Made by a program: the position numbers and the translations under genes. Below, piece after piece: positions 43,333 through 53,653 of a stretch of DNA of 64,000 nt. The number at the start of each line of letters is the position of its first letter. Position 1 is the first letter of the stretch. The notes under the pieces are model-generated. The model was given only the letters and a program-made list of their open reading frames with translations, was not told the origin of the DNA and ran no database searches. The stretch comes from Flavobacteriaceae bacterium Ap0902 (GTDB taxonomy: Bacteria > Bacteroidota > Bacteroidia > Flavobacteriales > Weeksellaceae): the NCBI GenBank assembly GCA_009835005.1, contig WTFG01000003.1:1-64000 (forward strand). The letters run 5' to 3'.

Positions 43333-46300
43333 TTAATCATTTTCTTTTCTACCCTTCTTGGCTTTCTTGAATACATCTTTAAATTCATCAAAATCTAAAT
43401 TGATAATAAAACTCACCCCTGTTTCTATAATCTGTCCTTGCAGTGCCACTTCATATTCATTCATTCTAAAGGCACGTAGCATGTACCTACCGTTTTTAGA
43501 CAACATATAATCTATACTCAAATCACCAGCAATGTTGTTTAACTCTTCATTTTCTCTCGCAGAACCCTCTAAACCAAATTTACTACCCACGGTAATCTTT
43601 AATCGATCATTTAACAATCTTTTGCTTAAACCGACATTTAAATCTGTTCTTGTATTCTTTTGTCCTTGAGAATAATCATCATAAGAATCAAAGTCGAAAT
43701 CCATTTCAACCCCCGCAATTAAACCACTGGCAAGGTTATTTAATTGTTGCGATAATATTTGGCTCACACTCTGTCTGGCCATAGTCCCGGCCGACATACC
43801 AGATTCTGATGAGAATGGATCTTCTCCTATAAATCGATTCAATAATAATAGGGCAAAAACTTGTTTATTCATCTCTGATTCATCTTGGCGAATCTGATCT
43901 AACTTGGTCTTTGTGTTATCTATAACAGAAGTCGCGATGGATGGATTATCATCTTCTAGAGTAATATCAAAAGTAATTTCAGGCTTCATCAATTCACCTT
44001 TCATCATCAAAAGGGTATTGAATGGAATGCGTTGTTTATACATATTATATTCCGACGGTGCCATACCACTCAATTGTTGTTGTAGTAAATCAATCGGCGC
44101 GGCCTCTATTTTATAGTTGGCTGTAATATCCAACGTTGCTTCCAACGGATCCCCGTTCCAAACGATGGTGCTACCTTTTTGAATATCAAAACGCTTATTC
44201 ATCATGCTCACATTCAACTCATAAGCACCTTCACTTACTTCATACACGCCTGTGAGAGTGGTTTTACCAGACGGATCCACACCACCCGTTAATTCTGCAT
44301 TTCCTTGTAACTTCACAAAATCACCCGTGGCTTTATCTATAATTAAAGAAACCTTGGCCTCCTCTGTAATAGAAATATCTACATTCATGTTCATTCCCTT
44401 GATGCTTGCCTCTGTATTGATGCTATCATTGGCAACCGTTTCTTGCAACGCAATATCTTTATCTACAAATCGCACAATGCCTTCCCGCTCTTCTAAAGTT
44501 GGAGATTCTTGAGGTACTACAAAAGTAAAATCTGTCTCATCTCCCACGGCGATTAATCCATCTACTAGTGGTAAATCTAAATCACCCCCAATATGTAAAT
44601 CTGCATTGATAGTTAATACACCATACATCAATTGGTTTAAATCCTCCTCAGAGTCTACAACTTTAAAGTCTTCTGAATTCACATCCAAATTAAAGGCAAA
44701 ATCTTGATACGTTTGGGTTGAAATTTGTCCATCAACAATAAGTGAATTACCACTGTTATCATTCACATTGAATTGATCGAAAACAATTCCTTGTTCACGG
44801 AAATAAATTTCATCATTAATTTGCCTAAAATCACTTCCCGTTTGGGCGATATGTAATCCTACATCATTCAAGGATACCGTACCCAAAATTCGAGGGGCTT
44901 CCGTAGTCCCTGTAATATTCAAATCGCCAGAAAGGTAACCTTCTGTATCCTCAATTTCATTCATCGTTAACCCTTCTAAACTTTGCATTTGAAGTTGATT
45001 CAGGTCTAAAACTAAATTAAGCACATCATTGTTCATTCCATAAGTACCCGTGATGGTAGCATCGTTGCCATTCTCACTTAATTGAATATCAATATTCAAT
45101 AAATCTACATTTTCACTATTTACCTTGGCATCAATTCTACCTACCAATTGCTCATAAACATTTAGTTCTTGAATGTTTAAATCTGCCTCAAAGCGCATAT
45201 TACTTTGTAAATTCTCCACCGTTACCGTTCCATTAATGGTACCACTTGCAGGCAATTCTTCTTTTTTAATTATTTCTGTGATAGTAGCGATATCAAAGTT
45301 CTCTATATCCACTTGTAACGGGTTATTCATCGATTCCCTTTGCGATTGAATTTTAATGATACTTCCAGCGTTACTAAGTACAAAATTCTCTGCATAAATC
45401 CCACCCTCATTATTGATTTGTAAAAGATTATTTTCTCCTACCTCCCAATTTTCTCCATTTAATTTTAATCCATTTGGATCTAATGAGATTTGATGTATAT
45501 CATCTATAGATTCCAAGTTACCCGCAATCAGATAATTCTCATCACCTGCTGTATCTTGGGTAGAAATATGATAAACAATCTTATTATTGGCTACATTTCC
45601 ATGCGCATCTAATTGATTTAATTGGAAGTCCTCACTACTCACATTCGCTACAGATAATTGATAATTTAATGCCTCATTTTCGGTATTGATGGCAAGTACG
45701 CCATTATCTACGTGATATCCACTATACGTCAATTGTGGAATTTGACCATCCACCTGTAATTTTTTTGTATCTGCTACATAACTCCCTTGTAAGGTTACGG
45801 TTTCAAAGGACTCTAAATCTGGTACAAATTTTCTTAAAACCTTATCATCCTTTACTTTAACCTCAAAATTGGCATATTGATTCGGTGTAATTGGCTCCTG
45901 CTCAATCGATTCTTGGAATTGATAGTAGCCGTTGATGGTTTGCATCAAAGATCCTAAAATCTCTGTCAACTTATAATCACCTGTAATCTCAGCATCCACT
46001 ACTTGAGAATTTAGGATAAGGCTATTACTTTCCTCACTTGTAACAGATTTAAAATAAACCTCTTGCAAAGGATATACATCTTCCGTATCAGAAATCGCAA
46101 AATTGGTTAAGGTAAATTCTCCATTCAAATTATCTGGGTCCACATTCGTAAACTCACCATTGATATTCCCTGCCAAAATCATCTGATCGCTATAGAAATT
46201 AAGGGCGTGTAGGTCTAATTTTCTAATGTTCCCAGCCACCACAATGGTTGGGTTCTCTTCATTGTATAAACCGTTGACTCTTAAAGTTAAATTCGCATTT

Positions 46301-48321
46301 TGGTCTTTAGAATCTAAATCGATATCATAACGTCCTTGTTTTAAACTTCCATCCAAAACCATATTATTGTAGCGATAGCCATTATAATCTACATATTGAA
46401 TATTCCCTGCTAAATCTGCATCACCTTGTTCAAAATCAAAACTTCTGCCTTTGGCATTGATGCTTCCGCTGATTTTCTCTAAATCTTGGTTTTGAATGAT
46501 TTTCCCGATATTCAAATCATCTAAATTCGCATCCACATCATACTGCTCGTTGTTTTCTTGCGTCAAGTTTAGATGCGCAATTACTTTAGCATTTCCGTCA
46601 GAGGATTGTAGGTTTAAATTGGCATCAACGATTTCTGTCGTTCCTTTGGCGGTACCAGAGAGTCGCATCGTAGAGGGAAGCGATATATTATCTGGAATGG
46701 TATTGGGTGGAACTAATTTGTTGATCGTTCTTGCAGAACCAGATAGGTTTTGAATATTTAAATCATAAGTTAAAGCATCAGGATGGGTCGCATTTTTAAT
46801 CGTTCCATTAGTCGCCAATTGAATATCACCTAAACCATTGGCTTCTAGATTTTCTATGATTAAATTATCTACCGTACCATTTACATTCGCGTTTAAATTT
46901 AAAACAGCATCAGGATATTGATTGAATGGTGGATCTTGGCGAAGCGATGGCATAAAATTCAGAATATCTCTAAAGCCAATTTTGGAATCCTCTATATTAG
47001 CTGAAAGTTGTACTGCACCCAGATTATCAGATAGTTGATCTACATGATCATACGACAACACCACCTCATCCCTTAAAATGGTTTTATCTGTTTTTAACAA
47101 TAAATCCTTTAAGTACGCTTGTTGTTTATCGTATCTGAAACTGGTTTCTAACGCATGAATATTCAAATTTTCTTGTTCTTGAACTCTCGCAGATTCAACA
47201 ATTCCAGCGAAAGTCCCATCTTCCATTTTGAAATCCTCTAATTCAATATTCAAAGTTTGGAAATCCAAATGATTAAAATCCATTCCTCCCCCAGACCTTG
47301 GCATAGCGGTATTATTATAAACCAATTTTACATTATCAAGTTTCAATTGATTTAAATAAGCCGTTAAGTCAGATTGTTCCTGTGGATCAACTTCTACATC
47401 GGCTACCTCTTCTTCTGCATCGGTTTCTGGTAAGTGCAAATCAATCTTTAAATCAGCATTTTTAAATACCAAATCCTCTACATCATATAATTGATTTTGA
47501 AGATCAAGCTCATTAATATTTGAACTTAGTTCTTCAAATTGAATCTTACCATACGTTTGGGTATTATCATCTGCATAATCCACCTTAAAGTTCGTGAAAA
47601 CCACTTCATTCAATGCCAATTGGATAGGGCTTTGCGCACTCAAGGAATCCACATTTTGCTCTACTTCCGTCGCAACTTCTTTCACTAAATCTTGTTGCAT
47701 TTTCAGGTTCAATCCATCGAGGATAATCTTGTCTATGGCGTAATTGTTTTGGTCTAAATCAAACTCCTCTACTGTGGTTTCAAAATTATTGAAATAAACC
47801 TGTAAATCATTTTGCTGTTGTAAATCTAAAAAGGTAACCCCAATGTCTTGCAAATGAATTTCATCTAAAGAAATTACCCAAGGCTCTGATTCTGTCACTT
47901 CCTCATCTTCAGTCACAAAAGCATCGATGATATAATCAAAGTTAAATCTACCATCTTCATCTCTTACTACGTTGGCACGAACGGACTCAATATCTATAGA
48001 GGTGAGATCTACGGTGTTATTCAATAATTTAGGAATATCGAGTCCCACATCTAGTTTATGCGCATATAACAAGGTATCCTTTTTTTGCCCATGTAAATGC
48101 AAATTCTCTAGCACAATGCTACTCGGGAAATCTACATAAACACGTTCCAAGGAAACCTCTGTCTCTATCTTATCTTCCAGATAATTAACGACATAATTTT
48201 TAATCTGATTTTGAACCGCAGGAATGCGTAAACTGAATACTAGAATGATTAACAAAACCAAAATAGCACCTACCACGTATCCTGCAACCTTTAAAATCTT
48301 CAATGCCTTCTTTTTCTTCAA
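43333..48321 (-). CDS. tamB: TamB-like translocation/assembly module protein (DUF490)
   Basis: 1662 residues. N-terminal basic segment and single membrane anchor (GYVVGAILVLLIILVFSLRI), then a very long beta-rich, AsmA/TamB-like body with repeated short strand units, and the C-terminal TamB_DUF490 domain (about residues 1300-1662: GGVDPSGKTTLTGVYEVSEGAY, QLSGMAPSEYN, DLNVGLSKRLLNDRLKITVGSKF). It forms a periplasm-spanning bridge with TamL in known systems. First gene of TamB-TamL-YihY on the minus strand. Confidence 0.93.
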   Translation of the reverse strand: MKKKKALKILKVAGYVVGAILVLLIILVFSLRIPAVQNQIKNYVVNYLEDKIETEVSLERVYVDFPSSIVLENLHLHGQKKDTLLYAHKLDVGLDIPKLLNNTVDLTSIDIESVRANVVRDEDGRFNFDYIIDAFVTEDEEVTESEPWVISLDEIHLQDIGVTFLDLQQQNDLQVYFNNFETTVEEFDLDQNNYAIDKIILDGLNLKMQQDLVKEVATEVEQNVDSLSAQSPIQLALNEVVFTNFKVDYADDNTQTYGKIQFEELSSNINELDLQNQLYDVEDLVFKNADLKIDLHLPETDAEEEVADVEVDPQEQSDLTAYLNQLKLDNVKLVYNNTAMPRSGGGMDFNHLDFQTLNIELEDFKMEDGTFAGIVESARVQEQENLNIHALETSFRYDKQQAYLKDLLLKTDKTILRDEVVLSYDHVDQLSDNLGAVQLSANIEDSKIGFRDILNFMPSLRQDPPFNQYPDAVLNLNANVNGTVDNLIIENLEANGLGDIQLATNGTIKNATHPDALTYDLNIQNLSGSARTINKLVPPNTIPDNISLPSTMRLSGTAKGTTEIVDANLNLQSSDGNAKVIAHLNLTQENNEQYDVDANLDDLNIGKIIQNQDLEKISGSINAKGRSFDFEQGDADLAGNIQYVDYNGYRYNNMVLDGSLKQGRYDIDLDSKDQNANLTLRVNGLYNEENPTIVVAGNIRKLDLHALNFYSDQMILAGNINGEFTNVDPDNLNGEFTLTNFAISDTEDVYPLQEVYFKSVTSEESNSLILNSQVVDAEITGDYKLTEILGSLMQTINGYYQFQESIEQEPITPNQYANFEVKVKDDKVLRKFVPDLESFETVTLQGSYVADTKKLQVDGQIPQLTYSGYHVDNGVLAINTENEALNYQLSVANVSSEDFQLNQLDAHGNVANNKIVYHISTQDTAGDENYLIAGNLESIDDIHQISLDPNGLKLNGENWEVGENNLLQINNEGGIYAENFVLSNAGSIIKIQSQRESMNNPLQVDIENFDIATITEIIKKEELPASGTINGTVTVENLQSNMRFEADLNIQELNVYEQLVGRIDAKVNSENVDLLNIDIQLSENGNDATITGTYGMNNDVLNLVLDLNQLQMQSLEGLTMNEIEDTEGYLSGDLNITGTTEAPRILGTVSLNDVGLHIAQTGSDFRQINDEIYFREQGIVFDQFNVNDNSGNSLIVDGQISTQTYQDFAFNLDVNSEDFKVVDSEEDLNQLMYGVLTINADLHIGGDLDLPLVDGLIAVGDETDFTFVVPQESPTLEEREGIVRFVDKDIALQETVANDSINTEASIKGMNMNVDISITEEAKVSLIIDKATGDFVKLQGNAELTGGVDPSGKTTLTGVYEVSEGAYELNVSMMNKRFDIQKGSTIVWNGDPLEATLDITANYKIEAAPIDLLQQQLSGMAPSEYNMYKQRIPFNTLLMMKGELMKPEITFDITLEDDNPSIATSVIDNTKTKLDQIRQDESEMNKQVFALLLLNRFIGEDPFSSESGMSAGTMARQSVSQILSQQLNNLASGLIAGVEMDFDFDSYDDYSQGQKNTRTDLNVGLSKRLLNDRLKITVGSKFGLEGSARENEELNNIAGDLSIDYMLSKNGRYMLRAFRMNEYEVALQGQIIETGVSFIINLDFDEFKDVFKKAKKGRKEND

Positions 48322-48551
48322 TACCTCTATTATTTAATTAAACAAGCAAGCCTCTACTTTCACATAAATTTAATAATATGCAAGATAATTGTTAAATTCG
48401 GCATTTCAATATTCCCTTGATAATTTTAACAATATATCAAGGGAATCTGTTTATTTAATCTTCAGATTTAATTATTTCTAGTTATGAAGCATTTTTGTTT
48501 CACAATATACTATTCACGCATAATTTTTTACAAGATAATTCATCGAATTGA

Positions 48552-49730
48552 TTAAAGTCCAAAAGCCTTTAAGTATGTCGGTAAATCCTTATCTCCTCTA
48601 CCACTCAAGTTCACGACCACCTGATCTTCTGGTTTAAATTTTACTTTCTTTAAAAGCACCAAAGCATGGGCAGATTCCAAGGCAGGTAAAATTCCTTCTA
48701 ATTGTGTCAATTCTCTACCAGCCTCTAGTGCTTCCTGATCCGTGGCATCATGTATTTCTAATTGATTGATATCATGCAAATAAGCATGCAACGGCCCAAT
48801 GCCTGGATAATCCAATCCTGCAGAAATACTATGTGGGTCTATTAATTGCCCATCTGCTGTTTGCATCACTTTGCTTTTACTACCGTGTAAAACACCTGTA
48901 GTCCCAAGATGCAAAGTAGCAGCCGTTTTATCGGTTTCTAACCCATGCCCAGATGCTTCAGCCGCAACCAATTGAACATTTGGCTCACCAATAAAATGAT
49001 AAAATGCACCAGCTGCATTACTCCCACCGCCTATGGCAGCCAAAATATGGGTAGGCAGACCTCCTACTTTTTCTTCAAATTGTGTTTTAATCTCCTTGCT
49101 TATCACACTTTGAAATCTAGTAACCATATCTGGATAAGGATGAGGTCCCACTGCACTACCTATTAAATAATACGTGTCTGGGTTTTGAATCCAGTCTTCT
49201 AAAGCCTCATTCACGGCATCTTTCAGCGTTTTTGTTCCACTTCTAGCCGCACGCACTTCTGCTCCTAACATTTTCATGCGAGAGACATTGGTTGCTTGCC
49301 TCACCATATCAACCTCTCCCATATATATTACACATTCCAATCCGCGTAAAGCACAAGCCGTTGCGGTTGCTACACCATGTTGACCCGCTCCTGTTTCTGC
49401 AATTATACGTTTTTTACCAAGTTTCTCTGCTAATAGAATTTGACCTAAAGCATTGTTCATTTTATGAGAGCCTGTATGGTTGAGGTCTTCTCTTTTTAAA
49501 TAAACATGGGTTCCGTATTTCGCACTTAACTTTTTGGCGTGATACAAGGGCGTGGCTCTACCTAAATAATTTTGAAGCAAGTCTTGAAACTCCGTTTGAA
49601 ATTCTTCTGATTCTATGAATGGAATGTATTTCTCTTGTAATTCCTTTAAGTTAGCGGCTAATACTTCTGGCACAAATGCACCTCCGAAGTCACCGTAAAA
49701 TCCTTCTTGGTCTGGGTTTTTATTAATCAT
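48552..49730 (-). CDS. trpB: Tryptophan synthase beta chain
   Basis: 392 residues from the ATG at 49730 ([19 protein letters not shown]); the frame extends upstream into trpG without homology. Joins indole and serine with PLP. Seen: [15 protein letters not shown] with the PLP Lys, [38 protein letters not shown] phosphate loop, and C-terminal NLSGRGDKD. This is the TrpB1 type that usually works with TrpA. No trpA follows; the next gene downstream is tamB. Starts 19 bases after trpG and shares its leader-controlled transcript. Confidence 0.95.
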   Translation of the reverse strand: MINKNPDQEGFYGDFGGAFVPEVLAANLKELQEKYIPFIESEEFQTEFQDLLQNYLGRATPLYHAKKLSAKYGTHVYLKREDLNHTGSHKMNNALGQILLAEKLGKKRIIAETGAGQHGVATATACALRGLECVIYMGEVDMVRQATNVSRMKMLGAEVRAARSGTKTLKDAVNEALEDWIQNPDTYYLIGSAVGPHPYPDMVTRFQSVISKEIKTQFEEKVGGLPTHILAAIGGGSNAAGAFYHFIGEPNVQLVAAEASGHGLETDKTAATLHLGTTGVLHGSKSKVMQTADGQLIDPHSISAGLDYPGIGPLHAYLHDINQLEIHDATDQEALEAGRELTQLEGILPALESAHALVLLKKVKFKPEDQVVVNLSGRGDKDLPTYLKAFGL

Positions 49731-49749
49731 ATTTCTGGCTTTTTTAAGT

Positions 49750-50397
49750 TTATATTTTATTATTTCTATTTTTTGATTGCTTGATTGAGTTAATCCAATT
49801 TTGTAATAACACTTTACCATCAGGAGTCAAGATGCTTTCGGGATGATATTGAACGCCCACCATCGGATATTTTTGATGATAAAAAGACATAATAATTCCA
49901 TTCTCATCGGTTGAAGTAACTTCAAAACCCTCTGGTAAATGTTCCTCATCCACCACCCAGCTATGGTAACGCCCAACTTGTATTGGCTGTGTAGCATCTT
50001 CATATAACGAATGGGCGTTTTGCAGTTTTAAATTTACGCCAATCCCATGTTGTACTTTTTCTAATTGTTTTAATTTACCTCCATAAGCCTCTACCATGGC
50101 TTGATGCCCTAAACAAACCCCAAGCATGGGAACAGATGAAGAATATTGCTTGATTACTTCTAATAATTTACCTGCTTCTTCTGGTATTCCTGGACCTGGA
50201 GATAAAATTACACCATCGTAATTTGGGATTGATTCTAAATCGATTTCATCATTTTTAATCACCACAACCTCATCGCCCGTGATCTCCTCTACAAGTTGCA
50301 CAAGGTTGTAAGTAAATGAATCGTAATTATCTAAAATTAAAATTTTCAAAGGATTATTTTTTAAATTATGAGCACACATATTTTGATTTTTAGACAT
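49750..50397 (-). CDS. trpG: Anthranilate/aminodeoxychorismate synthase glutamine amidotransferase
   Basis: Class I glutamine amidotransferase, 215 residues from 50397. Seen: [32 protein letters not shown], catalytic Cys in [23 protein letters not shown], and the His-Glu of [12 protein letters not shown]. Supplies ammonia to anthranilate synthase (TrpE) or aminodeoxychorismate synthase (PabB); many organisms use one subunit for both. The ATG at 50397 follows directly after the attenuator T-run; an ATG at 50379 is an alternative. Position behind a Trp leader favours the tryptophan role, but no trpE is present here. Confidence 0.9.
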   Translation of the reverse strand: MSKNQNMCAHNLKNNPLKILILDNYDSFTYNLVQLVEEITGDEVVVIKNDEIDLESIPNYDGVILSPGPGIPEEAGKLLEVIKQYSSSVPMLGVCLGHQAMVEAYGGKLKQLEKVQHGIGVNLKLQNAHSLYEDATQPIQVGRYHSWVVDEEHLPEGFEVTSTDENGIIMSFYHQKYPMVGVQYHPESILTPDGKVLLQNWINSIKQSKNRNNKI

Positions 50398-50433
50398 AAA
50401 AAAACCTCGATAAATGGTAAGATTTATCGAGGT
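50398..50433 (-). terminator. Attenuator terminator upstream of trpG
   Basis: Minus strand: ACCTCGATAAAT pairs with ATTTATCGAGGT, a perfect 12-bp stem with six-base loop (arms 50433-50422 and 50415-50404), followed by seven T (50404-50398) that abut the trpG start codon. Confidence 0.92.
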
Positions 50434-50485
50434 CTCTTCTGAATTAAATTAACAACATAGTTAAGTAACAGACACCGATAAATCG
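50421..50485 (-). promoter_or_regulatory. Antiterminator of the trp attenuator
   Basis: On the minus strand, GATTTATCG inside the leader gene (50485-50477) is complementary over nine bases to CGATAAATC (50429-50421), which is part of the terminator 5' arm. Forming this pairing prevents the terminator. A ribosome stalled on the three Trp codons would leave the first segment free; one at the leader stop would cover it. Confidence 0.8.
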
Positions 50486-50526
50486 ACTCTGCTCCACCAC
50501 CAATTGTTGTTTAATCTTGTATTCAT
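50461..50526 (-). CDS. trpL: Tryptophan leader peptide
   Basis: A 21-codon frame on the minus strand with ATG at 50526-50524 and TAA at 50463-50461. It begins MNTRLNNNWWWSRV, containing three consecutive TGG Trp codons (50502-50494), and ends DLSVSVT. Directly upstream of trpG-trpB with a following antiterminator/terminator pair. The arrangement is the standard design of Trp-dependent ribosome-mediated attenuation. No Shine-Dalgarno sequence is visible, and the likely -7 element ends only four bases before the ATG, so initiation may be leaderless. Confidence 0.9.
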   Translation of the reverse strand: MNTRLNNNWWWSRVDLSVSVT

Positions 50527-50530
50527 ACTG

Positions 50531-50564
50531 CTAATATAATATTTAATTTTAAAATGCACACAAA
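50531..50564 (-). promoter_or_regulatory. Likely promoter of the trp leader transcript
   Basis: Minus strand TTTG at 50564-50561 and TATATTAG at 50538-50531, 22 bases apart, approximate the Bacteroidota -33/-7 pattern (one mismatch in the -7). Located in the 62-bp gap between copA's stop and the leader ATG. Confidence 0.45.
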
Positions 50565-50588
50565 GCATTAAAAAAAATTTAAAGCAAA

Positions 50589-53195
50589 TTATAATTTTTT
50601 TGTTCTTAGTCTTAAAGCGTTTCCTATAACACTTACAGAACTAAAACTCATAGCCACAGCTGCAATCATCGGCGATAATAAAATACCAAAAAAAGGATAT
50701 AAAATACCTGCCGCAATTGGAATCCCTAACGTATTATAAATCAAAGCAAAGAATAAGTTTTGTTTGATATTCTTCATCACCGCTTGGCTCAGATGCAATG
50801 CTTTTTTAATGCCTTGTAAATCCCCTTTAATTAAAGTTACATCAGCAGATTCAATCGCCACATCTGTTCCAGTCCCCATCGCAATTCCTATATCTGCTTG
50901 TGCCAAGGCTGGTGCATCATTAATTCCATCCCCTGCCATTGCAACCTTTTTACCTTGGGCTTGTAATTTCTTCACAAAGTCTAATTTATCTTGTGGTAAA
51001 ACACCAGATTCAAAGTGGTCTATTCCAACTTCTCTTGCCACACTCTTGGCTGTATGCTCGTTGTCTCCTGTGAGCATATAAATCTCAATACCCTCTGCTC
51101 TTAATTCTTTAATCGCTTGTACAGAAGTATCTTTAATCTTATCTCCTATCACAATAAACCCTAAAACTTCTTTACCATTAGCGATAAAAGAAACCGTTTT
51201 GGCTTTGGCTTGATATTCCTCTGCCTCACGCAACATTGCTGGTGTTAAAGTAAGTTGATGTTTATGAATCAATTTTTTATTTCCTAAATAGTAGGTTTCA
51301 TCCCCTAAATCAGCCTGCACGCCAAGACCTGTACTGGATTTAAAGTTTTTAATTGGGATTAAATCAACCTTATGCTCTTTGGCATATTGCACCGTTGCTC
51401 TTGCCAATGGATGCTCACTTTGGCTATTGATGCTACCCACTAATTGGGTAACCTGCTCTACAGTCCATTGATTAGAAAAAGAGTAAACACCCTCTACACT
51501 TGGGTTTCCTTCTGTAATCGTACCAGTCTTATCCACGATTAAAGTATCAATATCATTTAATCTTTCTAGGGATTCGGCCTGTTTGATTAAAATTCCATTT
51601 TGTGCCCCTTTTCCAATCCCAACCATTACAGACATCGGTGTAGCCAATCCAAGCGCACATGGGCAAGCGATGATTAGTACCGCAATCGCATTCACCAAAG
51701 CATAAACATAAGAAGGCGCTGGACCCCAAATGGCCCAAATAATAAAAGTAATCACCGCAATAATCACTACGGTAGGCACGAAATAGGATGAAATTTTATC
51801 GGCTAAATTCTGTATCGGCGCTCTACTTCTACTCGCATGATTTACCATTTCTACAATCTGAGAAAGCATGGTATCCTTGCCAATTTTCTCTGCCTGCATC
51901 ACAAAACTTGCATCACTATTGATGGTTCCTGCAATCACTTGATCCTCCACCGTTTTATGCACTGGTAATGGTTCGCCACTAATCATGGATTCATCTATAT
52001 CCGATCCACCTTCTATAATCATCCCATCTACTGGGATTTTCTCTCCTGGTTTTACCCGTAACTTATTACCTTTTTGAATTTCTTCTATCTTCACCTCTTT
52101 CTCTACCCCATTTTCTATGAGCGTAGCATTTTTAGGTGCAAGATTCAATAGTTCTTTGACGGCAGAACTGGTTTTGCTATGCGCTTTGGCTTCTAGCATC
52201 TGCCCCATCATCACAAGCGTCAAAATCACGGTAGCAGATTCTATATAAATATGGACATTGCCATGCTCATTCAAGAATTGTGGCGGAAAGAATTGTGGAA
52301 ATAACATCCCAAAGAGACTGAATATCCAAGCAATCCCCGCACCTATCCCAATCAGCGTAAACATATTATAATTGAATGTTTTGATACTACGCCAAGCACG
52401 TTCAAAGAACATCCAACAGAAAACGAAAACCACAGGAATAGAAAGCACCAATTGAATCCAATTCCAATATTTCTGAGGCATGATATCGTACAAAGGATTA
52501 TCATTGAGCATCTCGCTCATCGCAATAAGAAATATAGGCAGCGTGAAGGCTGCAGAATACCAAAATTTCTTTCTTAATTTTTGATAATGCTCTTCTTCAT
52601 GATTGCTACTTTCATCAGTTTGGATTGGCACCAAATCCATTCCACAGACAGGACAATCTCCTGGTTTATCATACGTCTTATCGCCCTCGCACATCATAGG
52701 ACAATAATATTCTTGTGCGGTATTTGGATTTAAATCACTATGACTAGAAGAGTTTTTTTCTTCTAATTCCTCTTTCGTTTTATGCAGACTATAGTGCGTG
52801 TCTTCTAAAGACCGAGCTAGTTTAGCAAAGGAAACAGGCTCTGTTAAATTCATCTGGACCGCATTATCCTTTAAATCAATGGCTATATTTTCTACGCCCT
52901 TTACCTCCGACAATCTGTCACGCACTGTGGCTTCACAACTGGCACACGACATTCCTTTTACATAAAAAGTCTCCCGTTGTGCGCTATCCTGATCTTCAAA
53001 TATATCGTAATGCGTGTTTGCTAAGGCATCCTTTAACCGACTAAACGGAACTTCTGATTCTGAAGTTACCTCCGCAGATTGGCTTGTAAGGTCTACTTTC
53101 ACCTCATCCACGCCCTCTACTTTGGCAAGTTCCTTCTGTACGGTTGCTTGACAACCCCCACACGTCATCCCTTTTATAAAATATTTATCTGTCAT
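50589..53195 (-). CDS. copA: Copper-translocating P-type ATPase (P1B)
   Basis: 868 residues. Two N-terminal heavy-metal-associated domains with metal motifs [10 protein letters not shown] and [10 protein letters not shown], then a heavy-metal-binding YHS-like zinc/copper motif ([20 protein letters not shown] and [10 protein letters not shown]), eight membrane helices, transport motif [11 protein letters not shown], phosphorylation site [17 protein letters not shown] and the hinge [16 protein letters not shown]. Exports Cu(I). No terminator was seen after it, so read-through into the trp leader region is possible. Confidence 0.95.
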   Translation of the reverse strand: MTDKYFIKGMTCGGCQATVQKELAKVEGVDEVKVDLTSQSAEVTSESEVPFSRLKDALANTHYDIFEDQDSAQRETFYVKGMSCASCEATVRDRLSEVKGVENIAIDLKDNAVQMNLTEPVSFAKLARSLEDTHYSLHKTKEELEEKNSSSHSDLNPNTAQEYYCPMMCEGDKTYDKPGDCPVCGMDLVPIQTDESSNHEEEHYQKLRKKFWYSAAFTLPIFLIAMSEMLNDNPLYDIMPQKYWNWIQLVLSIPVVFVFCWMFFERAWRSIKTFNYNMFTLIGIGAGIAWIFSLFGMLFPQFFPPQFLNEHGNVHIYIESATVILTLVMMGQMLEAKAHSKTSSAVKELLNLAPKNATLIENGVEKEVKIEEIQKGNKLRVKPGEKIPVDGMIIEGGSDIDESMISGEPLPVHKTVEDQVIAGTINSDASFVMQAEKIGKDTMLSQIVEMVNHASRSRAPIQNLADKISSYFVPTVVIIAVITFIIWAIWGPAPSYVYALVNAIAVLIIACPCALGLATPMSVMVGIGKGAQNGILIKQAESLERLNDIDTLIVDKTGTITEGNPSVEGVYSFSNQWTVEQVTQLVGSINSQSEHPLARATVQYAKEHKVDLIPIKNFKSSTGLGVQADLGDETYYLGNKKLIHKHQLTLTPAMLREAEEYQAKAKTVSFIANGKEVLGFIVIGDKIKDTSVQAIKELRAEGIEIYMLTGDNEHTAKSVAREVGIDHFESGVLPQDKLDFVKKLQAQGKKVAMAGDGINDAPALAQADIGIAMGTGTDVAIESADVTLIKGDLQGIKKALHLSQAVMKNIKQNLFFALIYNTLGIPIAAGILYPFFGILLSPMIAAVAMSFSSVSVIGNALRLRTKKL

Positions 53196-53269
53196 AGTGA
53201 TATGTTAAGTGCAAAAAACATGCTAATTTAAACTAATTCTAAATGGCGTGAAGTGACTTGAGTTACGGT

Positions 53270-53493
53270 AGGGGATTTTGCAATGAAATAAGTCAATTTA
53301 ATTCAATATCGAATAATATAGTTACAGAAAATCTAATCTATAAAGGATTAATAAACCGAATTGACGATGATAAAAACCGAAGAATATATTACATATTAAC
53401 TAAAAAAGCTAAATATTTTGGGAAAATTACATATTGTCAAAAAAGATAATGACCAAAGAAGAGTTAGACAAATTAGATTATTTACTGTTTTAA
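53270..53493 (+). pseudogene. Decayed MarR-family regulator remnant
   Basis: One frame reads ISNNIVTENLIYKGLINRID followed by DKNRRIYYILTKKAKYF, matching the recognition-helix and wing of MarR proteins (DxxDRR...LTxKG pattern). It stops at 53447, and the next frame continues MTKEELDKLDYLLF to a TAA at 53491-53493, which looks like a MarR C-terminus. The N-terminal half is absent. So this is a truncated and frameshifted remnant, read with moderate certainty. Confidence 0.5.
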
Positions 53494-53653
53494 AAATAAA
53501 TGATTATTAATAATTGTAATAATTAATTTCTTATTATCGTCTATTTCTGAAAACCCTACATAATGATGCCCTAACTTGGTGTGTCCATAAAAAATCAGAA
53601 ATTAATACACGAGAAACGTGGAAAACAATTAAAAAAATACTTAATAATAATTA

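Noticed and set aside
53258-53449. Treating the 63-codon frame after copA as an intact small gene
   Set aside because: Its content matches only the middle of a MarR protein and the C-terminus lies in another frame, so a remnant is the better reading.
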